NCBI RefSeq assembly: GCF_003002025.1
Contig: NZ_PVZB01000019.1
Location: 1 to 64,000 of the forward strand
Direction of reading: 5' to 3'
From: Paraburkholderia sp. BL25I1N1
GTDB lineage: Bacteria; Pseudomonadota; Gammaproteobacteria; Burkholderiales; Burkholderiaceae
DNA length: 64,000 nucleotides
Shown here: positions 17,588 through 26,621 of the stretch, piece by piece
Numbering within the stretch: the first letter of the stretch is position 1
How the letters are laid out: each line of letters begins with the position of its first letter
Position numbers and translations under genes: made by a program
The notes under the pieces: model-generated
What the model was told of the DNA's origin: nothing
The model's database searches: none
What the model saw: only the letters and a program-made list of their open reading frames with translations

Positions 17588-19690
17588 GTGGCTCGCAAGA
17601 CACCTATCGAGCGCTACCGTAACATCGGTATTAGCGCTCACATCGACGCCGGCAAAACGACGACGACCGAGCGCATCTTGTTCTACACCGGCGTGAACCA
17701 CAAGATTGGTGAAGTTCACGACGGCGCTGCCACCATGGACTGGATGGAGCAGGAACAGGAACGCGGCATCACGATCACGTCCGCTGCTACCACGGCGTTC
17801 TGGAAAGGCATGGCCGGCGACCGCGCTGAGCACCGCATCAACATCATCGACACCCCGGGCCACGTCGACTTCACGATTGAAGTCGAGCGCTCGATGCGCG
17901 TGCTCGACGGCGCGTGCATGGTGTACTGCGCTGTGGGCGGCGTTCAGCCCCAGTCGGAAACCGTGTGGCGTCAGGCAAACAAGTACAAGGTTCCCCGTCT
18001 CGCGTTCATCAACAAGATGGACCGTACCGGCGCGAACTTCTTCAAGGTTTACGACCAGCTCAAGCTGCGTCTGAAGGCGAACCCGGTTCCGGTCGTGGTG
18101 CCTATCGGCGCGGAAGAAAACTTCACGGGCGTCGTCGATCTGCTGAAGATGAAAGCGATCATTTGGGACGAAGCGTCCCAAGGCACGAAGTTCTCGTACG
18201 AAGAAATCCCGGCAGAATTGGCTGACTCTTGCAACGAGTGGCGCGAGAAGATGATCGAAGCGGCTGCCGAGTCGAGCGAAGAGCTGATGAACAAGTACCT
18301 GGAAGAGGGCGAGCTCTCTGAAGCGGAAATCATCAAGGGTCTGCGCGACCGTACGATCGCTTGCGAAATCCAGCCGATGCTGTGCGGCACCGCGTTCAAG
18401 AACAAGGGCGTGCAACGCATGCTGGACGCCGTGCTCGACTTCCTGCCGTCGCCGATCGACATCCCGCCGGTTACCGGCGAGCTGGAAAACGGTGAAAAGG
18501 GCGAGCGCCGCGCTGCCGACGACGAAAAGTTCTCGGCACTGGCATTCAAGATCATGACCGACCCGTTCGTCGGCCAGCTGATCTTCTTCCGTGTGTACTC
18601 GGGCGTCGTGAATTCGGGCGACACCGTGCTGAACGCGACCAAAGACAAGAAGGAACGTCTGGGTCGTATTCTGCAGATGCACGCGAACCAGCGCGAAGAA
18701 ATCAAGGAAGTCCGCGCAGGCGACATCGCTGCTGCAGTCGGCCTGAAAGACGCGACGACCGGCGACACGCTGTGCGATCCGCAAAGCCCGATCGTGCTCG
18801 AACGCATGATTTTCCCGGAGCCGGTGATTTCGCAGGCTGTTGAGCCGAAGACGAAGCCCGACCAGGAAAAGATGGGTCTGGCGCTGAACCGTCTGGCACA
18901 GGAAGATCCGTCGTTCCGCGTTCAAACGGACGAAGAATCGGGCCAAACCATTATTTCGGGCATGGGCGAGCTCCACCTGGAAATTCTGGTTGACCGTATG
19001 AAGCGCGAATTCGGCGTGGAAGCGACCGTCGGCAAGCCGCAGGTTGCGTACCGCGAAACGATTCGCGGCAAGGCGGAAGACGTTGACGGCAAGTTCGTCA
19101 AGCAGTCGGGTGGTCGCGGCCAGTACGGTCACGCGGTCATCACGCTCGAGCCCAATGAGCAAGGCAAGGGCTACGAGTTCCTTGACGAGATCAAGGGCGG
19201 TGTGATTCCGCGCGAATACATCCCGGCGGTGGACAAGGGTATTCAGGAAACGCTGAAGGCAGGCGTGCTGGCAGGCTTCCCGGTCGTCGACGTCAAGGTT
19301 CACCTGACGTTCGGTTCGTACCACGACGTTGACTCGAACGAAAATGCGTTCCGCATGGCCGGCTCGATGGCGTTCAAGGAAGCAATGCGCAAGGCTCAAC
19401 CGGTCATCCTCGAACCGATGATGGCTGTGGAAGTCGAAACGCCTGAAGATTACATGGGCAACGTGATGGGTGACCTGTCGGGTCGTCGCGGTATCGTTCA
19501 GGGCATGGACGACATGGTTGGCGGAGGCAAGATCGTTCGCGCCGAAGTGCCGCTGTCGGAAATGTTCGGCTACTCGACGTCGCTGCGTTCGCTGACCCAA
19601 GGTCGTGCAACGTACACGATGGAGTTCAAGCACTACTCCGAAGCACCGCGTAACGTGTCGGAAGCGATCATCAACGCCAAGTCGAAGTAA
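17588..19690 (+). CDS. fusA: Elongation factor G
   Basis: EF-G (700 residues) drives translocation of the ribosome and, with RRF, recycling. The G1 motif AHIDAGKTTT lies near residue 17, DTPGHVDF follows, and the G4 motif NKMD is around residue 142. Domains II to V are complete. The start is GTG at 17588, preceded by AGAGGAT. It is followed after 48 bases by the second tuf, the normal str order. Confidence 0.97.
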   Translation: MARKTPIERYRNIGISAHIDAGKTTTTERILFYTGVNHKIGEVHDGAATMDWMEQEQERGITITSAATTAFWKGMAGDRAEHRINIIDTPGHVDFTIEVERSMRVLDGACMVYCAVGGVQPQSETVWRQANKYKVPRLAFINKMDRTGANFFKVYDQLKLRLKANPVPVVVPIGAEENFTGVVDLLKMKAIIWDEASQGTKFSYEEIPAELADSCNEWREKMIEAAAESSEELMNKYLEEGELSEAEIIKGLRDRTIACEIQPMLCGTAFKNKGVQRMLDAVLDFLPSPIDIPPVTGELENGEKGERRAADDEKFSALAFKIMTDPFVGQLIFFRVYSGVVNSGDTVLNATKDKKERLGRILQMHANQREEIKEVRAGDIAAAVGLKDATTGDTLCDPQSPIVLERMIFPEPVISQAVEPKTKPDQEKMGLALNRLAQEDPSFRVQTDEESGQTIISGMGELHLEILVDRMKREFGVEATVGKPQVAYRETIRGKAEDVDGKFVKQSGGRGQYGHAVITLEPNEQGKGYEFLDEIKGGVIPREYIPAVDKGIQETLKAGVLAGFPVVDVKVHLTFGSYHDVDSNENAFRMAGSMAFKEAMRKAQPVILEPMMAVEVETPEDYMGNVMGDLSGRRGIVQGMDDMVGGGKIVRAEVPLSEMFGYSTSLRSLTQGRATYTMEFKHYSEAPRNVSEAIINAKSK

Positions 19691-19738
19691 TCGCGCGGCA
19701 AAGTCATTCAACGATTAACTTTTTGAAAGAAGAGAAAC

Positions 19739-20929
19739 ATGGCTAAAGGTAAATTCGAACGGACCAAGCCGCACGTGAACGTCGGCACGATCGGTCACGT
19801 TGACCACGGCAAGACCACGCTGACGGCAGCGATCACGACGGTTCTGACGCAGAAGTTCGGCGGCGAAGCGAAGGCATACGACCAGATCGACGCGGCGCCG
19901 GAAGAAAAGGCGCGTGGCATCACGATCAACACGGCACACGTCGAGTACGAAACGGCTAACCGCCACTACGCACACGTCGACTGCCCGGGCCACGCTGACT
20001 ATGTGAAGAACATGATCACGGGCGCAGCGCAGATGGACGGCGCGATCCTGGTGTGTTCGGCCGCTGACGGCCCGATGCCGCAAACGCGTGAGCACATCCT
20101 GCTGGCGCGTCAGGTTGGCGTGCCGTACATCATCGTGTTCCTGAACAAGTGCGACATGGTGGACGACGCTGAGCTGCTGGAGCTGGTCGAGATGGAAGTT
20201 CGCGAACTTCTGTCGAAGTACGACTTCCCGGGCGACGACACGCCGATCATCAAGGGTTCGGCCAAGCTGGCGCTGGAAGGCGACAAGGGCGAGCTGGGCG
20301 AAGTGGCGATCATGAATCTGGCCGACGCGCTGGACACGTACATCCCGACGCCGGAGCGCGCAGTTGACGGTGCGTTCCTGATGCCGGTGGAAGACGTGTT
20401 CTCGATCTCGGGTCGCGGCACGGTGGTGACGGGTCGCGTTGAGCGCGGCGTGGTGAAGGTCGGCGAGGAAATCGAAATTGTCGGTATCAAGCCGACGGTG
20501 AAGACGACCTGCACGGGCGTGGAAATGTTCCGCAAGCTGCTCGATCAGGGTCAGGCAGGCGACAACGTGGGTATCCTGCTGCGCGGCACGAAGCGTGAAG
20601 ACGTGGAGCGTGGCCAGGTGCTGGCCAAGCCGGGTTCGATCAACCCGCACACGCACTTCACGGCTGAAGTGTACGTGCTGAGCAAGGACGAAGGTGGCCG
20701 TCACACGCCGTTCTTCAACAACTATCGTCCGCAGTTCTACTTCCGTACGACGGACGTGACGGGCTCGATCGAGTTGCCGAAGGACAAGGAAATGGTCATG
20801 CCGGGCGACAACGTGTCGATCACGGTGAAGCTGATCAACCCGATCGCGATGGAAGAAGGTCTGCGTTTCGCAATCCGCGAAGGCGGCCGTACGGTCGGCG
20901 CAGGTGTGGTTGCCAAGATTCTCGAGTAA
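19739..20929 (+). CDS. tuf: Elongation factor Tu, second copy
   Basis: The product is the same 396-residue EF-Tu as the copy at 553-1743, with GHVDHGKT at residues 19-26. By direct reading the DNA differs by five silent changes within codons 2-7 and only about two silent changes after that. The flanking DNA is unrelated. It belongs to the str unit behind fusA and has a GAAGAGAAAC ribosome site. The duplicated stretch of about 1.17 kb is the largest repeat in the window. Confidence 0.98.
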   Translation: MAKGKFERTKPHVNVGTIGHVDHGKTTLTAAITTVLTQKFGGEAKAYDQIDAAPEEKARGITINTAHVEYETANRHYAHVDCPGHADYVKNMITGAAQMDGAILVCSAADGPMPQTREHILLARQVGVPYIIVFLNKCDMVDDAELLELVEMEVRELLSKYDFPGDDTPIIKGSAKLALEGDKGELGEVAIMNLADALDTYIPTPERAVDGAFLMPVEDVFSISGRGTVVTGRVERGVVKVGEEIEIVGIKPTVKTTCTGVEMFRKLLDQGQAGDNVGILLRGTKREDVERGQVLAKPGSINPHTHFTAEVYVLSKDEGGRHTPFFNNYRPQFYFRTTDVTGSIELPKDKEMVMPGDNVSITVKLINPIAMEEGLRFAIREGGRTVGAGVVAKILE

Positions 20930-21059
20930 AATCGCGGATTGACGTATTTGCTGTAAGTGGTGCCCGGAGCCGGGCGCCGGCCCTCCGCAGGCGTCCGGCT
21001 CTACGTTCTTTTATTGTCTGGCGGTGCAATACCGCCTCGCTCTTTTCCAAGGAATTGTC

Positions 21060-21371
21060 ATGCAGAACCAGAAAATCCGCATTCGCCTGAAGGCTTTCGA
21101 CTATCGCCTGATCGATCAATCGGCAGCTGAAATCGTCGACACGGCAAAGCGGACTGGCGCAATCGTTCGTGGTCCGGTGCCCCTGCCGACCCGCATTCAA
21201 CGTTTCGACATCCTGCGCTCGCCGCACGTCAACAAGACGTCGCGCGATCAGCTCGAAATCCGTACGCACCAACGCCTGATGGACATCGTCGATCCGACGG
21301 ACAAGACCGTTGACGCACTGATGAAGCTGGACCTGCCGGCTGGCGTGGACGTGGAAATCAAGCTGCAATAA
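21060..21371 (+). CDS. rpsJ: 30S ribosomal protein S10 (NusE)
   Basis: S10 (103 residues) is a 30S head protein and also the antitermination factor NusE. I chose the ATG at 21060 (MQNQKIRIRLKAFDY), which follows AAGGAA; the upstream open frame is not homologous. It lies 130 bases after tuf. Because the next good promoter comes after it, rpsJ probably belongs to the str transcript rather than leading the S10 operon. Confidence 0.96.
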   Translation: MQNQKIRIRLKAFDYRLIDQSAAEIVDTAKRTGAIVRGPVPLPTRIQRFDILRSPHVNKTSRDQLEIRTHQRLMDIVDPTDKTVDALMKLDLPAGVDVEIKLQ

Positions 21372-21421
21372 AGCTTCAAAGTGTTGCCTGGCGTGCCAGA
21401 CAGCGCTAAGTCATTGATTGC

Positions 21422-21450
21422 TTGTGGAAAACGAAAAGCCTCGCTATAAT
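21422..21450 (+). promoter_or_regulatory. Promoter between rpsJ and rplC
   Basis: A perfect -10 box TATAAT (21445-21450) lies 17 bases after TTGTGG (21422-21427). The start would be near 21457, leaving a leader of about 115 bases before rplC. It likely drives the S10-type genes rplC to rpsQ. Confidence 0.72.
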
Positions 21451-21572
21451 AGTGGGCTTTTCGCGCATTTGCGCAAAAAAGTCGGTGTGCTGCAGCGTGA
21501 TTTCACGCCCGAAACGGCACCGGCATTTTGTAAATTAGCCCCGACCAATCGCAGTCGGGAATGGAGAAAACG
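21451..21572 (+). promoter_or_regulatory. Structured leader of rplC
   Basis: The 5' leader contains three short inverted repeats. One is GCGC-ATTT-GCGC near 21463-21474. The second is GCGTGA-TT-TCACGC (21495-21508). The third is CCCGAC (21540-21545) with GTCGGG (21554-21559). The last ends four bases before the GGAG ribosome site of rplC (21563-21566). In E. coli the S10 leader is the target of L4. A similar role here is a guess from position only. Confidence 0.45.
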
Positions 21573-22232
21573 ATGAGCCTTGGACTCGTAGGTCGCAAGG
21601 TTGGCATGACCCGTATCTTCACGGCAGAAGGGGATTCGATTCCCGTTACCGTGCTGGACGTGTCCGACAACCGCGTGACGCAGATCAAGACTGTTGAAAC
21701 CGACGGCTACACGGCCGTGCAGGTTGCATTCGGTACGCGCCGTGCATCGCGCGTGACGAAGCCGTTGGCCGGTCATCTCGCCAAAGCCGGTGTTCAAGCC
21801 GGTGAAATCCTCAAAGAATTCCAGATCGATGCTGCCAAGGCTGCCGAGTTGTCGAACGGCGCCGTGGTTGGTCCCGACCTGTTCGAAGTAGGCCAGAAGG
21901 TCGACGTGCAAGGCGTGTCGATCGGTAAGGGCTACGCCGGTACCATCAAGCGTTACAACTTCGCATCCGGCCGTGCATCGCACGGTAACTCGCGCTCGCA
22001 CAACGTGCCGGGCTCGATCGGTATGGCGCAGGATCCGGGTCGTGTTTTCCCGGGTAAGCGCATGACCGGTCACATGGGTGACGATACGGTAACCGTGCAA
22101 AACCTCGAAATCGCTCGTATCGACGCTGACCGCAAGCTGTTGCTGGTCAAGGGCGCCGTTCCGGGTGCGAAGGGTGGCAAGGTATTCGTTACGCCGGCCG
22201 TGAAGACGCGTGCCGTGAAAGGAGCGAAATAA
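21573..22232 (+). CDS. rplC: 50S ribosomal protein L3
   Basis: L3 (219 residues) is an early assembly protein whose loop reaches toward the peptidyl transferase centre. I chose ATG 21573 (MSLGLVGRKVGMTRIF). The ATG four codons earlier lies inside the GGAG ribosome site. The central RHSHNVPG-like segment appears as SHGNSRSHNVPGSIGMAQDP. rplD follows without a gap. Confidence 0.96.
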   Translation: MSLGLVGRKVGMTRIFTAEGDSIPVTVLDVSDNRVTQIKTVETDGYTAVQVAFGTRRASRVTKPLAGHLAKAGVQAGEILKEFQIDAAKAAELSNGAVVGPDLFEVGQKVDVQGVSIGKGYAGTIKRYNFASGRASHGNSRSHNVPGSIGMAQDPGRVFPGKRMTGHMGDDTVTVQNLEIARIDADRKLLLVKGAVPGAKGGKVFVTPAVKTRAVKGAK

Positions 22233-22853
22233 ATGGAACTTAAGCTCCTGAATGCCAATGGTCAGGAAGGTGCAGGCGTTAGCGCGTCGGACGTCGTGTT
22301 CGGCCGCGATTACAACGAAGCCCTGATTCACCAGGTGGTGGTGGCGTATCAAGCGAATGCCCGTAGCGGCAACCGCGCGCAGAAGGACCGTGAGCAAGTT
22401 AAGCACACGACCAAGAAGCCGTGGCGCCAAAAGGGTACGGGCCGCGCCCGTGCCGGTATGTCGTCGAGCCCGTTGTGGCGCGGCGGTGGCCGTATCTTCC
22501 CGAATTCGCCGGAAGAAAACTTTTCGCACAAGGTCAACAAGAAGATGCATCGCGCAGGTCTCTGCTCGATCTTCTCGCAGCTGGCCCGCGAAGGCCGCAT
22601 CTCGGTGGTCGACGAGCTGACGCTCGAGGCGCCGAAGACGAAGCTGCTGGCCGAAAAATTCAAGGCGATGGGTCTCGAATCCGTGCTGGTGATTACCGAC
22701 ACGGTTGACGAAAACCTGTACCTCGCGTCGCGCAACCTGGCCCATGTGGCAGTTGTCGAGCCGCGTTACGCCGACCCGCTGTCGCTGATCTACTTCAAGA
22801 AGATCCTGATCACGAAGGCTGCGGTCGCCCAGATCGAGGAGTTGCTGTCATGA
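22233..22853 (+). CDS. rplD: 50S ribosomal protein L4
   Basis: L4 (206 residues) lines the exit tunnel with its long loop, seen here as KPWRQKGTGRARAGMSSSPLWRGGG. In E. coli it also represses the S10 operon. The start codon touches the rplC stop, and its end overlaps rplW by four bases (ATGA). Confidence 0.97.
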   Translation: MELKLLNANGQEGAGVSASDVVFGRDYNEALIHQVVVAYQANARSGNRAQKDREQVKHTTKKPWRQKGTGRARAGMSSSPLWRGGGRIFPNSPEENFSHKVNKKMHRAGLCSIFSQLAREGRISVVDELTLEAPKTKLLAEKFKAMGLESVLVITDTVDENLYLASRNLAHVAVVEPRYADPLSLIYFKKILITKAAVAQIEELLS

Positions 22854-23164
22854 GCGAGATTCGCAAGAACGATCATCGTTTGATGCAGGTCCTGCTCGCG
22901 CCGGTGATCTCCGAAAAGGCGACGCTGGTGGCCGACAAGAACGAACAAGTTGTGTTCGAAGTCGCGCCCGATGCCACGAAGCAGGAAGTGAAAGCTGCAG
23001 TCGAGCTGCTGTTCAAGGTGGAAGTCAATTCCGTCAACGTGCTGGTCTCGAAGGGCAAAGCCAAGCGCTTTGGCCGCTTCATGGGCAAGCGCAAGGACGT
23101 GAAGAAGGCGTACGTCTGCCTGAAGCCCGGCCAGGAAATCAACTTTGAAGCGGAGGCCAAGTAA
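22850..23164 (+). CDS. rplW: 50S ribosomal protein L23
   Basis: L23 (104 residues) sits at the tunnel exit and docks trigger factor and SRP. Family features are LLAPVISEKATLV near the start, the loop between residues 60 and 80, and GKAKRFGRFMGKRKDVKKA. Its ATG overlaps the rplD stop, which implies coupled translation. Confidence 0.96.
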   Translation: MSEIRKNDHRLMQVLLAPVISEKATLVADKNEQVVFEVAPDATKQEVKAAVELLFKVEVNSVNVLVSKGKAKRFGRFMGKRKDVKKAYVCLKPGQEINFEAEAK

Positions 23165-23166
23165 TC

Positions 23167-23994
23167 ATGGCAATCGTTAAAGTTAAGCCGACTTCGCCGG
23201 GTCGCCGTGCGATGGTCAAGGTGGTCAACAAGGATCTGCATAAGGGCAAGCCGTACGCACCGCTGCTCGACTCGCAATCCTCGACCGCCGGCCGTAATAA
23301 CAACGGTCACATCACTACCCGTCATAAGGGTGGTGGTCACAAGCATCACTATCGCGTCGTCGATTTCCGCCGCAACAAGGACGGTATCGCAGCGAAGGTC
23401 GAACGTCTTGAGTACGATCCGAACCGTAGCGCGAACATCGCGCTGGTTCTGTACGCAGACGGCGAGCGCAAGTACATCATCGCTCCGAAGGGTGTGACGG
23501 TTGGCCAGCAACTGATGTCGGGTTCGGAAGCTCCGATCCGCGCAGGTAACACGCTGCCGATCCGCAACATTCCGGTTGGTACGACGATTCACTGCATCGA
23601 AATGCTGCCGGGCAAGGGCGCGCAAATGGCGCGTTCGGCTGGTACGTCGGCGATGCTGCTGGCTCGTGAAGGCATCTACGCACAGGTCCGCCTGCGCTCG
23701 GGTGAAATCCGCCGCGTTCACGTCGAGTGCCGCGCGACGATTGGTGAAGTTGGCAACGAAGAGCATAGCCTCCGTCAAATCGGTAAGGCTGGCGCAAACC
23801 GCTGGCGCGGTATCCGCCCGACGGTGCGTGGCGTTGCAATGAACCCGGTCGATCACCCGCACGGTGGTGGTGAAGGCAAGACGGCTGCAGGTCGCGATCC
23901 GGTGAGCCCGTGGGGCACGCCTGCTAAGGGTTATCGCACCCGCAGCAATAAGCGCACGACGAGCATGATCGTCCAGCGCCGTCACAAGCGTTAA
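23167..23994 (+). CDS. rplB: 50S ribosomal protein L2
   Basis: L2 (275 residues) is needed for subunit joining and peptidyl transfer. The C-terminal motif NPVDHPHGGGEGK, which contains the conserved histidine close to the catalytic centre, is intact. It follows rplW after two bases. Confidence 0.98.
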   Translation: MAIVKVKPTSPGRRAMVKVVNKDLHKGKPYAPLLDSQSSTAGRNNNGHITTRHKGGGHKHHYRVVDFRRNKDGIAAKVERLEYDPNRSANIALVLYADGERKYIIAPKGVTVGQQLMSGSEAPIRAGNTLPIRNIPVGTTIHCIEMLPGKGAQMARSAGTSAMLLAREGIYAQVRLRSGEIRRVHVECRATIGEVGNEEHSLRQIGKAGANRWRGIRPTVRGVAMNPVDHPHGGGEGKTAAGRDPVSPWGTPAKGYRTRSNKRTTSMIVQRRHKR

Positions 23995-24004
23995 GGAGTA
24001 GGCA

Positions 24005-24280
24005 ATGGCACGTTCTGTAAAAAAAGGTCCGTTCTGCGACGCCCATTTGCTGAAGAAAGTTGAGGCGGCAGCAGCTTCGCGGGATAAGAAGCCGATCAAA
24101 ACCTGGTCGCGCCGTTCGACGATCCTCCCGGATTTCATCGGTCTGACGATCGCCGTTCATAACGGCCGTCAACACGTTCCGGTGTACATCTCGGAAAACA
24201 TGGTCGGCCACAAGCTTGGCGAGTTTGCATTGACCCGTACGTTCAAGGGTCACGCAGCCGACAAGAAGGCTAAGAAATAA
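24005..24280 (+). CDS. rpsS: 30S ribosomal protein S19
   Basis: S19 (91 residues) lies in the 30S head near the A site and pairs with S13. It begins [19 protein letters not shown] and contains the conserved [19 protein letters not shown]. The start follows TAAGGAGT directly behind rplB. Confidence 0.97.
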
Positions 24281-24290
24281 GGGGCTCATG

Positions 24291-24620
24291 ATGGAAGTGA
24301 AAGCAATTCATCGCGGTGCCCGCATCTCGGCGCAGAAAACGCGCCTTGTGGCTGACCAGATCCGCGGTTTGCCGGTCGACAAGGCGCTGAACGTTCTGAC
24401 GTTCTCGCCGAAGAAGGCTGCGGGAATCGTGAAAAAGGTCGTGCTGTCGGCGATCGCGAATGCGGAGCATAACGAAGGCGCCGATATCGATGAGCTCAAG
24501 ATCACGAGCATCTACATCGACAAGGCTGCGTCGCTCAAGCGTTTCACCGCGCGCGCTAAAGGCCGCGGTAACCGCATCGAGAAGCAATCCTGTCACATCA
24601 CTGTGACGGTCGGGAATTAA
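24291..24620 (+). CDS. rplV: 50S ribosomal protein L22
   Basis: L22 (109 residues) contacts all 23S domains and forms part of the tunnel constriction with a beta-hairpin near residues 80-100. Two ATG codons are adjacent (24288 and 24291). I prefer the second because it is six bases from the AAGGGG site, while the first is only three bases away. Macrolide-resistance lesions would lie in the loop, and none is apparent. Confidence 0.94.
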   Translation: MEVKAIHRGARISAQKTRLVADQIRGLPVDKALNVLTFSPKKAAGIVKKVVLSAIANAEHNEGADIDELKITSIYIDKAASLKRFTARAKGRGNRIEKQSCHITVTVGN

Positions 24621-24631
24621 GGGGTCATACG

Positions 24632-25438
24632 ATGGGACAGAAAATTCATCCGACTGGCTTCCGTTTGGCCGTCAGCCGCAATTGGGCGTCGCGTTGGTAC
24701 GCGAACAACAACAATTTCGCGGCGATGTTGCAGGAAGACATCGGTGTTCGTGAATACCTGAAGAAGAAGCTGAAGAACGCGTCCGTCGGCCGCGTTGTGA
24801 TCGAGCGTCCTGCAAAGAACGCCCGCATCACGATTTTCAGTTCGCGTCCGGGTGTCGTGATCGGTAAGAAGGGTGAAGACATTGAACTGCTGAAGTCCGA
24901 GCTGCAAAAGCGTATGGGCGTTCCGGTTCACGTCAACATCGAAGAAATCCGCAAGCCGGAAACCGATGCGCAACTGATCGCGGATTCGATCACGCAACAG
25001 CTCGAGCGCCGGATTATGTTCCGCCGCGCGATGAAGCGTGCGATGCAAAACGCAATGCGTCTGGGTGCTCAAGGCATCAAGATCATGAGCGCTGGCCGCC
25101 TGAACGGTATCGAAATCGCTCGTACGGAATGGTATCGCGAAGGTCGCGTGCCGCTTCATACGCTGCGTGCTGATATCGACTACGCAACTTCGGAAGCGAA
25201 GACGACGTACGGCATCATCGGCGTGAAGGTGTGGGTCTACAAGGGCGACACGCTCGGCCGCAACGACGCACCGGTGGTTGAAGAAGTCGCCGAAGAAAAG
25301 CGTCCGCGCCGCAACGCACGTCCGGGTGGCGATCGCCGTCCGCGTCGTGATGGTGAAGGTGGTGGCCCGGCAGGTGCACGCCGTGGCGCTCCTCGTCGTG
25401 CTGGCGGTGCCGGCGACGGCGGGAAGACTGGAGAATAA
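24632..25438 (+). CDS. rpsC: 30S ribosomal protein S3, with long basic C-terminal tail
   Basis: S3 (268 residues) lines the mRNA entry site and helps ribosomal helicase activity. It starts [21 protein letters not shown] domain with [10 protein letters not shown] lies near residue 73, and the C-terminal S3 domain ends around residue 218. Beyond it is a low-complexity tail of some 50 residues, rich in Arg, Gly, Pro and Ala. The protein is therefore about 35 residues longer than in E. coli. The tail is in frame, and rplP follows after two bases. Confidence 0.97.
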
Positions 25439-25440
25439 CG

Positions 25441-25857
25441 ATGCTGCAACCGAAACGCAGAAAGTATCGCAAAGAGCAGAAGGGTCGTAACACCGGTATC
25501 GCTACCCGCGGCAACGCGGTGTCGTTCGGTGAATTCGGCCTGAAGGCTATCGGTCGTGGTCGCTTGACCGCGCGCCAGATTGAAGCGGCACGTCGTGCAA
25601 TGACGCGTCACATCAAGCGTGGTGGCCGCATCTGGATTCGCATCTTCCCGGACAAGCCGATCTCGCACAAGCCGGCTGAAGTACGTATGGGTAACGGTAA
25701 AGGTAACCCTGAGTACTACGTCGCAGAGATTCAACCGGGCAAGATGCTGTACGAAATGGACGGCGTAACCGAAGAGCTGGCACGCGAAGCGTTCCGTCTG
25801 GCTGCAGCTAAGCTGCCGCTCAAGACGACGTTTATCGTGCGTCAGCTCGGCGCCTAA
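25441..25857 (+). CDS. rplP: 50S ribosomal protein L16
   Basis: L16 (138 residues) binds near the A-site tRNA and the central protuberance. It begins [17 protein letters not shown]. The segment containing arginine 81 in E. coli (the YcfD hydroxylation target) corresponds to [18 protein letters not shown]. It is tightly spaced with its neighbours. Confidence 0.97.
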
Positions 25858-25867
25858 GGAGCAAATG

Positions 25868-26062
25868 ATGAAGGCATCCGAACTTCACCAGAAAGATCAG
25901 GCCGCGCTCAACAAGGAGCTGTCGGACCTGTTGAAGGCGCAATTCGGCCTGCGCATGCAACTCGCGACTCAGCAGCTCACGAACACGAGCCAGCTGAAGA
26001 AGGTTCGTCGCGACATCGCACGTGTGCGGACCGTCCTGACTGAGAAGGCGAACCAGAAATGA
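25868..26062 (+). CDS. rpmC: 50S ribosomal protein L29
   Basis: L29 (64 residues) is a small helical protein at the tunnel exit beside L23. Two ATG codons are adjacent. I chose the second (25868), six bases after AAGGAG, giving [18 protein letters not shown]. The C-terminal part [15 protein letters not shown] matches the family signature. The stop overlaps the rpsQ start. Confidence 0.94.
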
Positions 26063-26331
26063 ACGATAGCGTAAAAACCTCGCTCAAGCGGACGCTGGTC
26101 GGCAAGGTCGTCAGCAACAAGATGGACAAGACGGTCACCGTGCTGGTTGAGCACCGCGTGAAGCACCCGATCTACGGCAAGTACGTTGTGCGTTCGAAGA
26201 AGTACCACGCGCACGACGACGCGAACACGTACAACGAGGGCGACCTTGTTGAAATCCAGGAAACGCGTCCGATTTCGAAGACGAAAGCCTGGGTTGTGGC
26301 TCGCCTGGTCGAGGCTGCTCGCGTCATCTGA
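26059..26331 (+). CDS. rpsQ: 30S ribosomal protein S17
   Basis: S17 (90 residues) is an OB-fold primary binding protein of the 30S body. It contains [25 protein letters not shown], the expected first strands. It overlaps rpmC by four bases and is the last gene before the 290-base spacer that carries the spc promoter. Confidence 0.96.
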
Positions 26332-26375
26332 CGCCGCGAAGTAGTAGAAGTTGTTGAAATCGCAGTAGATTTCGC

Positions 26376-26411
26376 TTGCAAGACCGAGATTATTTGTTAT
26401 ACTCTCGGTCT
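26376..26411 (+). promoter_or_regulatory. spc operon promoter overlapping a perfect palindrome
   Basis: TTGCAA (26376-26381), a 16-base spacer and TATACT (26398-26403) form a promoter about 220 bases before rplN. The arms AGACCGAGA (26381-26389) and TCTCGGTCT (26403-26411) form a perfect nine-base inverted repeat enclosing the spacer and -10 region. It could act as an operator, or as a hairpin ending readthrough from rpsQ, although the following T content is interrupted. The rest of the 290-base spacer (26332-26621) shows no gene. Confidence 0.65.
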
Positions 26412-26621
26412 TCCCTCTTTATGGGAGCCCCGTCGCGGGCGAAGTTGGTGGGGGAAGCGGATCGGGCGCCAAGTCTGTTCCGTAGGATTCACCGGATTGC
26501 GATGGCGGGTTTCGTTTGCCGTCGCTGCTGTTCATACCCAAGCAGCCGATTGGCTGACGGGACCAAGACTGACCGGGTACGCCATGGTGGTGTGACCGGA
26601 TTAAGTTGGGAAAGATAAACC

